Assembly: GCF_004331435.1 (NCBI RefSeq)
Contig: NZ_SJKA01000010.1
Span: forward strand, 62,001-126,000
DNA length: 64,000 nucleotides
Direction: 5' to 3'
Source of the DNA: Kribbella sindirgiensis
GTDB lineage: Bacteria > Actinomycetota > Actinomycetes > Propionibacteriales > Kribbellaceae
The notes below the pieces were generated by a model. That model was not told the origin of the DNA and ran no database searches. It worked only from the letters and a program-made list of their open reading frames with translations. Of the stretch, positions 41,325 to 49,584 are shown piece after piece; position 1 is the stretch's first letter, and every line of letters begins with the position of its first letter. The position numbers were made by a program, and so were the translations under genes.

Positions 41325-42505
41325 TTCTGCTCGGCCGTGTTCCGGGTCCGCTCCAGTGCCGCCAGGTAGTTGGAGCGGGCCAGGTCCGTGCGGCCGGCGA
41401 GCTCGTGGAGATGGGCGAGGACCGACAGCCGGCGGTGGTGGTCGCCGAGGTACCGGTCGCCGGCGAGACCTTCGACGATCGCGATCCCGGCGTCCGGGCC
41501 TTCGGTCATCGCGACGGCGACCGCGGACCCGAGCGTCACCATCGGGCTCGGGTCGATCTTCTCGAGGATCCGGTAGAGGCCGGCGATCTGTTCCCAGTCG
41601 GTGGTCTCGACCGAGTCGGCCTCGCTGTGCACGGCCGCGATCGCCGCCTCCAGTTGGTACGGGCCGACGGCTCCGGAGCGCAGTGTCTCCTCGACCAGCT
41701 GCGTGCCTTCGGCGATCTCCCCGGCGTACCAGCGGGATCGGTCCTGTCGGTCGGCGGGGACGAGGTTGCCGCCGGGCCCGGTGCGTGCGTCCCGGCGGGC
41801 GTGGGTGAGGATCATCAGCGCCAGCAGCCCGGTCACCTCACCCGGTCCGTTGACGGCCTGGTGGAGCAGTCGCGTGATCCGCAACGCCTCCTCGGCCAGA
41901 TCCACGCGCTGCAACGAGTCGCCGGCGCTGGCCGTGTGCCCCTCGTTGAAGATCAGGTAGAGCACCTGCAGTACGGCGCGCATCCGTACGTCGTACTCAG
42001 CGGCCGTCGGCAGCTCGAACCGGGCGTCCTTGAGTTGTCGCTTCGCGCGGCTGATGCGTTGCGCAACGGTGGTCTCGCTGACGAGCAGAGCGGCCGCGAC
42101 CTCGGCCGTGGTCAGGCCGCCCACCGACCGCAACGTCAGCGCGATCTGCGACGCGGGCGTCAGCTCCGGGTGACAGCACAGCACCAGCAGCCGAACCGTG
42201 TCGTCGGCGTCCTCGTGGTAGTCCTCGGGGTCGTACTGTTCGGCCGGCGCGCGCAGATAGTCGTTCAGCTCGCGCTGCCGGCGTGCGTTGTCCCGCCGCC
42301 AGCCGTCCATCATCCGCCGCGCTGCGACGCTGATCAGCCAGCCGATCGGCTGCTCGGGTACGCCGTTCGCGCGCCACTGCACGAACGCTTCGAGCAGGGC
42401 CTCCTGCACCGCGTCCTCGCACTGGTCGAACACGCCGTACCGCCGGACCAGCGCGGCCAGCGCACGCGGCGCCGCCGCCCGGATCGCCGCCTCGAGTTCA
42501 CTCAC
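41288..42505 (-). CDS. ECF RNA polymerase sigma factor, ECF42-like
   Basis: A 405-residue sigma factor, twice the usual ECF length. Region 2 (DQCEDAVQEALLEAFVQWRANG) and region 4 (TAEVAAALLVSETTVAQRISRAKRQLKD) occupy the first 180 residues; the remainder is an alpha-helical, TPR-like C-terminal extension (LYLIFNEGHTAS, QLEAAIAAVHSEA, DLARSNYLAALERT). ECF42 factors have this layout, lack an anti-sigma factor and pair with YCII/DGPF proteins, as here. GTG 42505 overlaps the upstream stop by one base. Confidence 0.9.
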   Translation of the reverse strand: MSELEAAIRAAAPRALAALVRRYGVFDQCEDAVQEALLEAFVQWRANGVPEQPIGWLISVAARRMMDGWRRDNARRQRELNDYLRAPAEQYDPEDYHEDADDTVRLLVLCCHPELTPASQIALTLRSVGGLTTAEVAAALLVSETTVAQRISRAKRQLKDARFELPTAAEYDVRMRAVLQVLYLIFNEGHTASAGDSLQRVDLAEEALRITRLLHQAVNGPGEVTGLLALMILTHARRDARTGPGGNLVPADRQDRSRWYAGEIAEGTQLVEETLRSGAVGPYQLEAAIAAVHSEADSVETTDWEQIAGLYRILEKIDPSPMVTLGSAVAVAMTEGPDAGIAIVEGLAGDRYLGDHHRRLSVLAHLHELAGRTDLARSNYLAALERTRNTAEQNYLRDRIAHLIR

Positions 42506-42891
42506 TACTCGGCGAGCTCCGCCAGGAAATCGTCCTGGTCGAGCCGGATCTCCCGCAGCTGGACGCGCCGGAACTGCGCCAGCGGGATCAGCGCCGCGAT
42601 CTCCAGTGCCCGCTCCACCGACGCGCAGTTCAGCACCATCGCGCCCGCCAGGTACTCCTTCGTCTCCAGGAACGGCCGGTCGGAGATCACCGGCGTACCG
42701 GCGACCAGTTGGACGTCCTTCTCCTCGCCGGGCTCGTTCAGCCCGAGGACCGACACCAGCTCACCGCTCTTCAGCAGGTCGCGGGCGAGCGTCGCGACGT
42801 GCTCCCGCCCACCGGACATCTCCACCAGTTGATGCTCGGTGAATCCTTTGAGCGCCTCGAGATTGTTGTGGATCAGCAGTAGAAACTTCAC
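42505..42891 (-). CDS. YCII-related (DGPF-type) protein
   Basis: A 128-residue YCII-family protein beginning MKFLLLIHNN, with the paired beta-alpha-beta repeats; the DGPF tetrapeptide of the ECF42 partner proteins is replaced by SDRPFLETKEYLAG. In known ECF42 loci these proteins are partners or targets of the sigma factor. It is translationally joined to the sigma gene. Confidence 0.82.
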   Translation of the reverse strand: MKFLLLIHNNLEALKGFTEHQLVEMSGGREHVATLARDLLKSGELVSVLGLNEPGEEKDVQLVAGTPVISDRPFLETKEYLAGAMVLNCASVERALEIAALIPLAQFRRVQLREIRLDQDDFLAELAE

Positions 42892-42929
42892 CCCGCCATT
42901 CTCCCGGACGAGGTGTCAGAGCCAAGGTG

Positions 42930-43730
42930 TCAGGGGCGTACCCAGACGGTCCACCGCTCCACGCGCAGATAGCCCAGGCGCTGGTACACGGGCTGGCCGT
43001 CGTCGGACGCGATCAGGACCGCCGGCTGATCCGGGTACGCCGTGGTGGCTGCCCACGTGACGGCTGCGCCGGCGCCGCGACCGCGGGCCGCGGGCATGAC
43101 GGCGACGTTCTCGACGACGGTGAGGCCGGCCGCGCTGTGCGCCGTCGCGGTGGCCAGCGGTACGTCGCCGTCGTACCCGACCCAGACCGCCGAGCCGTCG
43201 AGGAAGGAGGGCACGTAGACGGCGCCGGCCCGGAACGGCTGCAGCTCCGGCAGCGGGTAGCCCTCGACGAGCACCCGCTCGGCGTCGGCCAGTCCGTCGG
43301 CGTCCGTCACCTGGCGGACTGCGAGATCGGTCGCCGGGGGAGTGGTCGTGATCTGCGGGAGCCGGAGCATCAGCGGCGGGTGCCCGGCCAGCGCGAGTCC
43401 CGACCCGCGTAGGTCGCCGGCCGGCCAGGCGCTGACGAACAGGTACGGCGCGTCGCCGGGCAGCTCCCGCGCGACCTCGGCGACGATCCCGGCCGGGTCG
43501 ACAGGCTGCTTCGGCACGACCCAGTTCGTCAGCGCACCGCGCTCACCGAGGATCCCGCCGGCCCACGTGTCGCTCTCGTACCAGGGTTTGCCGGCCCGGC
43601 GGGCGGCATCGACCGCCCAGGACGCGTGCACGAGCACCGCCTGGCGGATCAGCGAATCGGCCGGCGCGAGGTCCGGCTCCCAGCCGGTGGCGAGGGTCTC
43701 ACCCTCCGGCGGCAGGATCGAGGACGCCAT
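42930..43730 (-). CDS. GNAT family N-acetyltransferase
   Basis: A 266-residue protein; the C-terminal 150 residues carry GNAT (VENVAVMPAARGRGAGAAVTWAATTAYP, GQPVYQRLGYLRVERWTVWVRP), and the N-terminal half is a divergent second GNAT-like domain. ATG 43730 is preferred to GTG 43769, which lacks a ribosome site. It is divergent from the TauE/SafE gene; a 7-bp inverted repeat lies between them. Confidence 0.8.
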   Translation of the reverse strand: MASSILPPEGETLATGWEPDLAPADSLIRQAVLVHASWAVDAARRAGKPWYESDTWAGGILGERGALTNWVVPKQPVDPAGIVAEVARELPGDAPYLFVSAWPAGDLRGSGLALAGHPPLMLRLPQITTTPPATDLAVRQVTDADGLADAERVLVEGYPLPELQPFRAGAVYVPSFLDGSAVWVGYDGDVPLATATAHSAAGLTVVENVAVMPAARGRGAGAAVTWAATTAYPDQPAVLIASDDGQPVYQRLGYLRVERWTVWVRP

Positions 43731-43777
43731 GGGCTCACTGTCGCACCGCAAACGTGGTTTGTCTCTCACTCGACGGC

Positions 43778-43806
43778 GTAAGGGTTGAGCCGTACTACGC
43801 CCTTAC
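43778..43806. promoter_or_regulatory. Inverted repeat in the GNAT/TauE divergent gap
   Basis: GTAAGGG (43778-43784) and CCCTTAC (43800-43806) with a 15-base spacer; a candidate operator or shared promoter element for the two divergent genes. Confidence 0.45.
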
Positions 43807-43836
43807 CGGATCATCGGGGCGTGAGGACTTGCCGCT

Positions 43837-44613
43837 GTGCCTGATGTCTCGTTGCTGACGTTGCTGTTGCTGGTGATCGCCGCCTTCGCGGCCGGCTGGA
43901 TCGATGCGGTGGTCGGCGGTGGCGGGTTGCTGCAACTGCCCGCGATGCTGCTCGGACTGCCGAACGCATCGCCGGCGCAGATCCTGTCCACCAACAAGAT
44001 CTCGTCGTTGTTCGGTACGGCGACCAGCGCGGTCACGTTCGGTGTGAAGGTGCGTCCGGACCGTAAAACCGTGCTGCCGATGGCGATCCTGGCCGGGCTC
44101 GGCGCCGCCGCCGGCGCACTGGTGGCGACCAGGATCCCGATGTCGTGGTTCAAGCCGATCGTGCTGGTCCTGCTCGTCGCGGTCGCGATCTACACCGCGA
44201 TGAAACCGTCCCTCGGCGCCCGGACCGCGCTGCGGTTCGACGGCCGCGACCACTACCTCGCGGCCAGTGGCGTCGGCGTACTGATCGGGTTCTACGACGG
44301 CGCGGTCGGACCGGGGACCGGGTCGTTCCTGATCTTCGCGCTGGTCGGTCTGCTCGGGTACAACTTCCTGCAGGCGAGCGCGAAGGCGAAGATCGCCAAC
44401 GTGGCCACGAATCTGGGCGCGATCGCGGTGTTCGCGCTCAGCGGCGCACCGCTGTGGCGGCTCGGTCTGATCATGGGGGCCGCCAACATGCTCGGCGGCC
44501 TGCTCGGCGCCCGGACGGCGGTCGCGCGCGGCAGCAAGTTCGTGCGGGTGATCTTCCTGGTCGTGGTCTCGGCGCTGATCCTGCGCCTCGCGTACGACGT
44601 CTTCTTCGCCTGA
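43837..44613 (+). CDS. TSUP (TauE/SafE) family permease
   Basis: A 258-residue membrane protein with about eight helices and the paired TSUP motifs GWIDAVVGGGGLLQLPAML (N-terminal repeat) and GFYDGAVGPGTGSFLIFAL (C-terminal repeat). These transport sulphite, sulphonates or sulphoacetate. The GTG start at 43837 has a poor ribosome site; GTG 43821 is out of frame. Confidence 0.85.
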   Translation: MPDVSLLTLLLLVIAAFAAGWIDAVVGGGGLLQLPAMLLGLPNASPAQILSTNKISSLFGTATSAVTFGVKVRPDRKTVLPMAILAGLGAAAGALVATRIPMSWFKPIVLVLLVAVAIYTAMKPSLGARTALRFDGRDHYLAASGVGVLIGFYDGAVGPGTGSFLIFALVGLLGYNFLQASAKAKIANVATNLGAIAVFALSGAPLWRLGLIMGAANMLGGLLGARTAVARGSKFVRVIFLVVVSALILRLAYDVFFA

Positions 44614-44635
44614 GCCTGCGTCGGTACCGTAGGCG

Positions 44636-45103
44636 GTGGGGGAAGTGGGGACCATGCAACGGGACAACGTCGCTCTGTGGTCGTTCATCGGGTTGGTTGC
44701 GTTCGGGCTGGCGGCCGTGCTCGCGGCGAGCCGTCGCCGCGGCGGGGCGTGGCTGAATCCTTCGAACGCCGACGGGCCGCTCTGGGTGCCGGCCGCCCCG
44801 GCGGCCGTGCTGCTCGCGTTGTCGACGCCGCTGGCGATCTGGGCCGGTTTCACGACGATGTACGACCTGGCGTACTCGGATCCCCAGTTCGACGCGCCCG
44901 CCTTCCTGCTCCAACCCATACCGGGCCTGCTGGTCGCCATCGCGGCTGTTCGCTGTGCCCACACGGTCCGCAAGGAGGCACGTGACAGGCCCAGCGGCCG
45001 CACCTTCGCGCGCTCCACGACCATCCTCGCGTACGCCGCCGCCGTCCTGGCAGTGCTAGCGGCCCTCCTCTCCTTCGCGGTGATGCTCGGCCAAGACGGA
45101 TAA
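44636..45103 (+). CDS. Integral membrane protein, unknown
   Basis: A 155-residue protein (149 from ATG 44654, which has a GGGGAAGTGGGG site upstream) with four predicted helices: VALWSFIGLVAFGLAAVLAA, VPAAPAAVLLALSTPLAIWAGF, FLLQPIPGLLVAIAAV and TILAYAAAVLAVLAALLSFAVML. I do not recognise the family. It follows the TauE/SafE gene by 22 bases and may share its transcript. Confidence 0.6.
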   Translation: MGEVGTMQRDNVALWSFIGLVAFGLAAVLAASRRRGGAWLNPSNADGPLWVPAAPAAVLLALSTPLAIWAGFTTMYDLAYSDPQFDAPAFLLQPIPGLLVAIAAVRCAHTVRKEARDRPSGRTFARSTTILAYAAAVLAVLAALLSFAVMLGQDG

Positions 45104-45112
45104 CCTCGCAGC

Positions 45113-45344
45113 ATGGTCGACTACAACGGTCGGATGGGCAGTGTGTACGTCGCGGGCCGAGGACATTCCGTTGCCTGAGGCATCGGTTGACGCGGTGCTG
45201 ATGTTCCTGTCGACGTTCGAGCATCTTCCGGCGGACGAGATCGAGGCCGGGTTCGCCAGGTTCGCCGCGGACGCGGAGCGGGACCCCGATCGGGCGATGC
45301 CGGTCTACCCGGCGACGACGCTCGTCCTCACGCGTCCCAGCTGA
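45113..45344 (+). pseudogene. Remnant of a SAM-dependent methyltransferase gene
   Basis: ATG 45113 opens like a class I methyltransferase (MVDYNGRMGSVYVAGR) but stops after 22 codons at 45176. The next frame (from about 45157) continues AEDIPLPEASVDAVLMFLSTFEHLP, the post-motif-II region of the same family, and ends PVYPATTLVLTRPS. The roughly 50-residue SAM-binding part between the two is missing and the frames do not match. The piece therefore looks like an internal deletion plus frameshift. Confidence 0.75.
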
Positions 45345-46440
45345 CCCGCAACGCCGACGGCTTCCGGAAGACCAGGCCGCGCGGCGGAGGCGAGTCCGCG
45401 GCCAGCCGGAGCCCGGGGAGTTTCAGTACCGCCTCCAGGGCGACGAGCGTTTCGAGGCGGGTCAGGTGCATACCGAGACAGATGTGCGGTCCGCTGGCGA
45501 AGGCGAGGTGGCGACGGGCGTTGGCCCGCCGTACGTCGAAGTCGTCCGGCGACTCGAACACCTCGGGATCGCGACCCGCGCCCGCGAGTGACACGGTGAC
45601 CATGTCGCCGCGACGGATCGGCCGGCCCGCGAGCTCGAGGTCGCGGGTCGCGTAGCGGTCGACGACGGCCGCGGCCGGTTCGAGGCGGAGCGACTCCTCC
45701 ATCGCGTTCGGCAGCAGCGACGGGTCGGCCAGCACCAGATCGAGCTGGTCGCGATGCGTCAGGAGGTGCCAGAGCGCGTTGGTGATCATGCCCTCGGTGG
45801 TCTCGATCCCGCCGAACATCAGGACGGCGGCGTTCGCGACGACTTCGTCCACGCCGAGCCCCGCGTGCGCGGCCGCGGCGACCAGGGAGTCCGACGAGTC
45901 GATGCCCGCGGCAACATGTTTGTGCAGCTCGGCGAACGCCGCCGCGCCCTCGACGGTCACCGGACGCCCGGCCGAGACACCGGACACGGACTCGGAGATC
46001 GCCGTGTACCACTCGAGCACCGTCGACGCCGACGCCGGTGGAAGCCCGAGCGAGAGCGCTACGACCGCCACGGACAACGGCCCCGCCAGCCCCGTGCGGA
46101 GATCAGCAGGTTGTTCGAGAGCAGCCATCAGTCCGTCGACGGTTTGCTGGACCGGGCCGGTGAAGCGGCGGCGGGTCTCGGCCAGGCCGAACGGCGACTC
46201 GAACGGATCGCGATGCGCCTTGTGCGGGTTCCCGTCCAGGGACAGCATCGACGGGCCGACCACCTGCGCGGTCGAGAACCGCGGATCGTCGACCGTGAAC
46301 GTCTCCGGATCGCGCAGCACGGTGATCGCGAGCGCGCGCGAACTGACGACCCAGCTGTTCAGCGCCTCCACCCACCCGACCGGACGGATCTGCGCGAGGG
46401 CCGGATGCGGGTCGGCTGTGAGCTCTTCGACGGTCACCAC
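45328..46440 (-). CDS. Cytochrome P450
   Basis: A 370-residue soluble bacterial P450 (about 30 shorter than usual at the N-terminus). The I-helix GGIETT is at 210-215, ExxR at E249-R252, the heme loop FASGPHICLG with ligand C321. The acid-alcohol pair of the I helix is Glu213-Thr214. No ferredoxin gene is adjacent. GTG 46440 with TAGGCT at 46447-46452 (minus strand) suggests leaderless transcription. It is divergent from hisA. Confidence 0.9.
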   Translation of the reverse strand: MVTVEELTADPHPALAQIRPVGWVEALNSWVVSSRALAITVLRDPETFTVDDPRFSTAQVVGPSMLSLDGNPHKAHRDPFESPFGLAETRRRFTGPVQQTVDGLMAALEQPADLRTGLAGPLSVAVVALSLGLPPASASTVLEWYTAISESVSGVSAGRPVTVEGAAAFAELHKHVAAGIDSSDSLVAAAAHAGLGVDEVVANAAVLMFGGIETTEGMITNALWHLLTHRDQLDLVLADPSLLPNAMEESLRLEPAAAVVDRYATRDLELAGRPIRRGDMVTVSLAGAGRDPEVFESPDDFDVRRANARRHLAFASGPHICLGMHLTRLETLVALEAVLKLPGLRLAADSPPPRGLVFRKPSALRVSWDA

Positions 46441-46446
46441 AGGATC

Positions 46447-46481
46447 AGCCTAGGTGTAATACCATTGACCCAACTGGTATT
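46447..46481 (-). promoter_or_regulatory. P450 promoter with palindromic operator
   Basis: AATACCA (46458-46464) and TGGTATT (46475-46481) form a perfect inverted repeat with a 10-base spacer, just upstream of the minus-strand -10 TAGGCT (46447-46452). It covers the -35 region of the P450 promoter and is about 80 bases from the hisA start. Confidence 0.65.
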
Positions 46482-46561
46482 GCTGAGACAGATCGATTTC
46501 AAACGACTCAGGAGCCCTCCGGGTTACGGATCTCTCAGCTAAGCCCTCTAGGGTGTGGCCC

Positions 46562-47299
46562 ATGTCTGAGCATTTGGTGCTGCTGCCTGCCGTCGATGTG
46601 GCGGACGGGCAGGCGGTCCGTCTGGTGCAGGGCGAGGCCGGCAGCGAGACGTCGTACGGCGATCCGCTGGCGGCGGCGATGGCGTGGCAGGACGCCGGGG
46701 CGGAGTGGATCCACCTGGTCGACCTCGACGCCGCGTTCGGTCGCGGCAGCAACCGTGAGCTGCTCGCCGAGGTGACCGGCAAGCTCGACGTCCAGGTCGA
46801 ACTGTCCGGCGGCATCCGCGACGACGACTCGCTCGAAGCCGCGCTGGCCACCGGTGCGCGCCGGGTGAACATCGGCACCGCCGCGCTCGAGGACCCGGAG
46901 TGGTGCGACCGGATCATCCAGCAGTACGGCGACCGCGTCGCGATCGGGCTCGACGTCCGCGGCCGCACGCTGGCCGCCCGCGGCTGGACCAAGGAAGGCG
47001 GCGACCTGTACGAGGTGCTCGCCCGGCTGGAGACCGCCGGCTGCGAGCGCTACGTGGTCACCGACGTCACCAAGGACGGCATGCTCCAGGGCCCGAACCT
47101 GGACCTGTACCGCGACCTGTGCGCGCGCACCGACAAGCCGGTCATCGCGTCCGGCGGCGTCTCGAGCCTCGACGACCTGCGCGCCCTCAGCACGCTGGTC
47201 GCGGACGGCGTCGAAGGCGTCATCGTCGGCAAGGCGCTGTACGCCGGCGCGTTCACCCTGACCGAGGCACTCGAGCTCACGCGTGGAGGCGACAAGTGA
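46562..47299 (+). CDS. priA: Phosphoribosyl isomerase A (HisA/TrpF bifunctional type)
   Basis: A 245-residue TIM barrel that isomerises ProFAR in histidine biosynthesis and, in actinobacteria, PRA in tryptophan biosynthesis. Catalytic aspartates lie in LLPAVDVADG (D12) and VTDVTKDGM; phosphate loops are SGGI and ASGGVSS. ATG 46562 lies eight bases after TAGGGT (46549-46554), so it is probably leaderless; GTG 46553 is in frame. The next gene overlaps by four bases. Confidence 0.94.
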   Translation: MSEHLVLLPAVDVADGQAVRLVQGEAGSETSYGDPLAAAMAWQDAGAEWIHLVDLDAAFGRGSNRELLAEVTGKLDVQVELSGGIRDDDSLEAALATGARRVNIGTAALEDPEWCDRIIQQYGDRVAIGLDVRGRTLAARGWTKEGGDLYEVLARLETAGCERYVVTDVTKDGMLQGPNLDLYRDLCARTDKPVIASGGVSSLDDLRALSTLVADGVEGVIVGKALYAGAFTLTEALELTRGGDK

Positions 47300-49584
47300 G
47301 TCTGGCCGACAAGCTCAAGGACAAGAAGGTCCTGGTCACCGGCGTCACCGGCTTCGTCGGTGAGGCGCTGCTGCACCGGATCATCGGCGAGCTCCCCGGC
47401 ACCACCGTGGCCGCGATCATCCGCCCGAAGGGCTCGCTGACCGGCGCTGACCGGATGGCGCAGCTGCTCCGCAAGGACATCTTCAAGCCGTTCTACGGTG
47501 AGGGAACGGAGTACGCCGACGCCGAGGCACTGTCCGCGGCCCGGATCCATGTCATCGACGGCGACCTGGCCGACGTGCCGGAGCTGCCGAAGGATCTCGA
47601 CATCGTCGTGCACTGCGCCGGCGACGTCAGCTTCGACCCGCCGATCCACGAGGCGTTCACGACCAACGTGCTCGGTACCAAGAGCCTGCTGGAGCGGATC
47701 GTCGAGACCGGGCAGCCGGTCCACTACGTGCACATCTCCACCGCCTACACCGCCGGCCGCCGGCGCGGCGCGATCCCGGAGGCCCCGGTCGACCACTTCG
47801 TCGACTGGCGGATCGAGGCCGAGGCCGGGATGGCGATGAAGTCCCGGATCGAGGAGCAGTCCCGGTCCGCGCCGATGCTGGCCAAGTTCCGCAAGGAGGC
47901 CGAGAAGCTGCACCGGCGCGCCGGTCACCTGACGGCGGCGGCCGACACCGAGCGTCGGCGTACCGAATGGGTCGCGAAGCGGCTCGTCGAGACCGGTACC
48001 GAGCGCGCCCGCAGCCTCGGCTGGACCGACTGCTACACGTTCACCAAGGCGCTCGGCGAGCGCGTCGTCGAGGAGTTCTCGGGCAAGCTGCCGACGTCGA
48101 TCGTCCGGCCCGCCATCATCGAGTCCGCGGTGCAGAGCCCGCACCCGGGCTGGATCGAGGGCTTCAAGATGGCCGAGCCGCTGATCCTGGCCTACGGCCG
48201 CGGCGAGCTGCCCGAGTTCCCGGCCTCGCCGGACTCGGTGATCGAGATCATCCCGGTCGACCACGTCGTCGGCGCGATCTGCGCGGTGATGGCGACCGAG
48301 CCCGAACTGAGCAAGCCGGAGTACTACCACATCGGCTCCGGCGCCCGGAACCCGCTGACGTTCGAGCAGCTGTACGCCGGCGTTCGCGCGTACTTCTCCA
48401 AGCACCCGTTCGACCTCGGCGAGCGCGGCGCGGTCCGGCTGCCGGTCTGGAAGTTCCCCGGCGGCGACTCGGTCGAGACGATGCTCAGGTACGGCGAGCG
48501 CGCGCACAAGATCGCCGACAAGATCATCACCACCATCCCGCGCGGTGAGCGGACCCGGAAGTACGCCCGCGAGCTCGACGTCCAGAAGCGCCGCCTCGAC
48601 TTCCTGCGCCGCTACATGGACCTGTACTCCGAGTACGCGCAGGCCGAGCTGCAGTTCATCGACGACAACGTGCTCGCGCTGCACAACGCGCTCGAAGGCG
48701 ACGACAAGGAGAAGTTCGCCTGCGACACCGCGGTCGTCGACTGGCAGTACTACCTGCAGGAGCTGCACTGCCCGAGTGTCACCGAGTCGATGCGCCGGCT
48801 CGACGTCGTCCGCAAGAAGCGGAACAAGGCGCTCGCCGAGTCGGCCGGCGTGCTGAAGAAGGTCGAGCCCTCCGAGGCGAAGGTGGTCGCGGCGTTCGAC
48901 ATGGACGGCACGCTGCTGTCGTCGAACGTGATCGAGACCTACCTGTGGATGCGGCTGCCCGAACTGGACGGCCCGCAGCGCGCGAACGAGATCGGCGCGA
49001 TGCTGCGCAAGCTCCCGAAGCTGATCGCCGCCGAGCGCAAGGACCGCGGCACGTTCCTCCGCACGATCTACCGCCGCTACGCCGGCGCGGATCTGGAGGA
49101 GCTGAACCAGATCGTCGACGAGATCCTCGCCGAGCACGTGCTGGAACGTTTGAGCGGCGCCGCCGTACGGCGGATTCGCGAGCACCGCGCCGCGGGGCAC
49201 AAGACGATCCTGATCACCGGCGCCGTCCGGCCGCTGACCCGGCCGCTGGAGCCGCTGTTCGACGAGATCGTCGCCGCCGAGCTGGCCGTCGACGACCGCG
49301 GTCGCTGCACCGGCTTCCTGTCCGGCCCGCCGCTGGTCGGTGAATCGCGCGCCGCGTGGCTCAAGCACCACGCGCGGCAGACCAACATCGACCTGTCCAA
49401 GTCGTACGCCTACGCCGACAGCCACTCGGACCTCCCGATGCTGTCGGTCGTCGGCAACCCGGTCGCGGTCTCGCCGGACGTGTCGCTGTTCCGGGCCGCC
49501 CGGGCCGCGCGCTGGCAGATCGTCGACTGGAAGACCTCGTCCACGCCTTCTCGTCTGGAGCTCCCTGGGGTGAACGCTCGATGA
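47296..49584 (+). CDS. Fatty acyl-CoA reductase / HAD-IB phosphatase fusion
   Basis: A 762-residue fusion. Residues 1 to about 350 are an extended SDR of the fatty-acyl-CoA-reductase type: TGVTGFVGEALL binds NADPH, and YTFTK holds the catalytic Tyr/Lys. A helical region with a KYARELDVQKRRLDFLRRYMD segment resembles the reductase C-terminal domain. Residues from about 530 are a HAD-IB phosphatase (FDMDGTLLSS, LITGA, ADSHSDLPM). It should make a fatty aldehyde or alcohol and remove a phosphate. GTG overlaps the hisA stop (GTGA) and the stop overlaps the next gene (ATGA). The substrate is not known. Confidence 0.82.
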   Translation: MSLADKLKDKKVLVTGVTGFVGEALLHRIIGELPGTTVAAIIRPKGSLTGADRMAQLLRKDIFKPFYGEGTEYADAEALSAARIHVIDGDLADVPELPKDLDIVVHCAGDVSFDPPIHEAFTTNVLGTKSLLERIVETGQPVHYVHISTAYTAGRRRGAIPEAPVDHFVDWRIEAEAGMAMKSRIEEQSRSAPMLAKFRKEAEKLHRRAGHLTAAADTERRRTEWVAKRLVETGTERARSLGWTDCYTFTKALGERVVEEFSGKLPTSIVRPAIIESAVQSPHPGWIEGFKMAEPLILAYGRGELPEFPASPDSVIEIIPVDHVVGAICAVMATEPELSKPEYYHIGSGARNPLTFEQLYAGVRAYFSKHPFDLGERGAVRLPVWKFPGGDSVETMLRYGERAHKIADKIITTIPRGERTRKYARELDVQKRRLDFLRRYMDLYSEYAQAELQFIDDNVLALHNALEGDDKEKFACDTAVVDWQYYLQELHCPSVTESMRRLDVVRKKRNKALAESAGVLKKVEPSEAKVVAAFDMDGTLLSSNVIETYLWMRLPELDGPQRANEIGAMLRKLPKLIAAERKDRGTFLRTIYRRYAGADLEELNQIVDEILAEHVLERLSGAAVRRIREHRAAGHKTILITGAVRPLTRPLEPLFDEIVAAELAVDDRGRCTGFLSGPPLVGESRAAWLKHHARQTNIDLSKSYAYADSHSDLPMLSVVGNPVAVSPDVSLFRAARAARWQIVDWKTSSTPSRLELPGVNAR

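Noticed and set aside
45141..45344. Independent 67-residue protein starting at GTG 45141
   Set aside because: It is the out-of-frame tail of the decayed methyltransferase, so it is annotated as part of the pseudogene.
47050..49425. 791-codon minus-strand open frame
   Set aside because: Antisense to hisA and the reductase/HAD fusion, with no recognisable domain.
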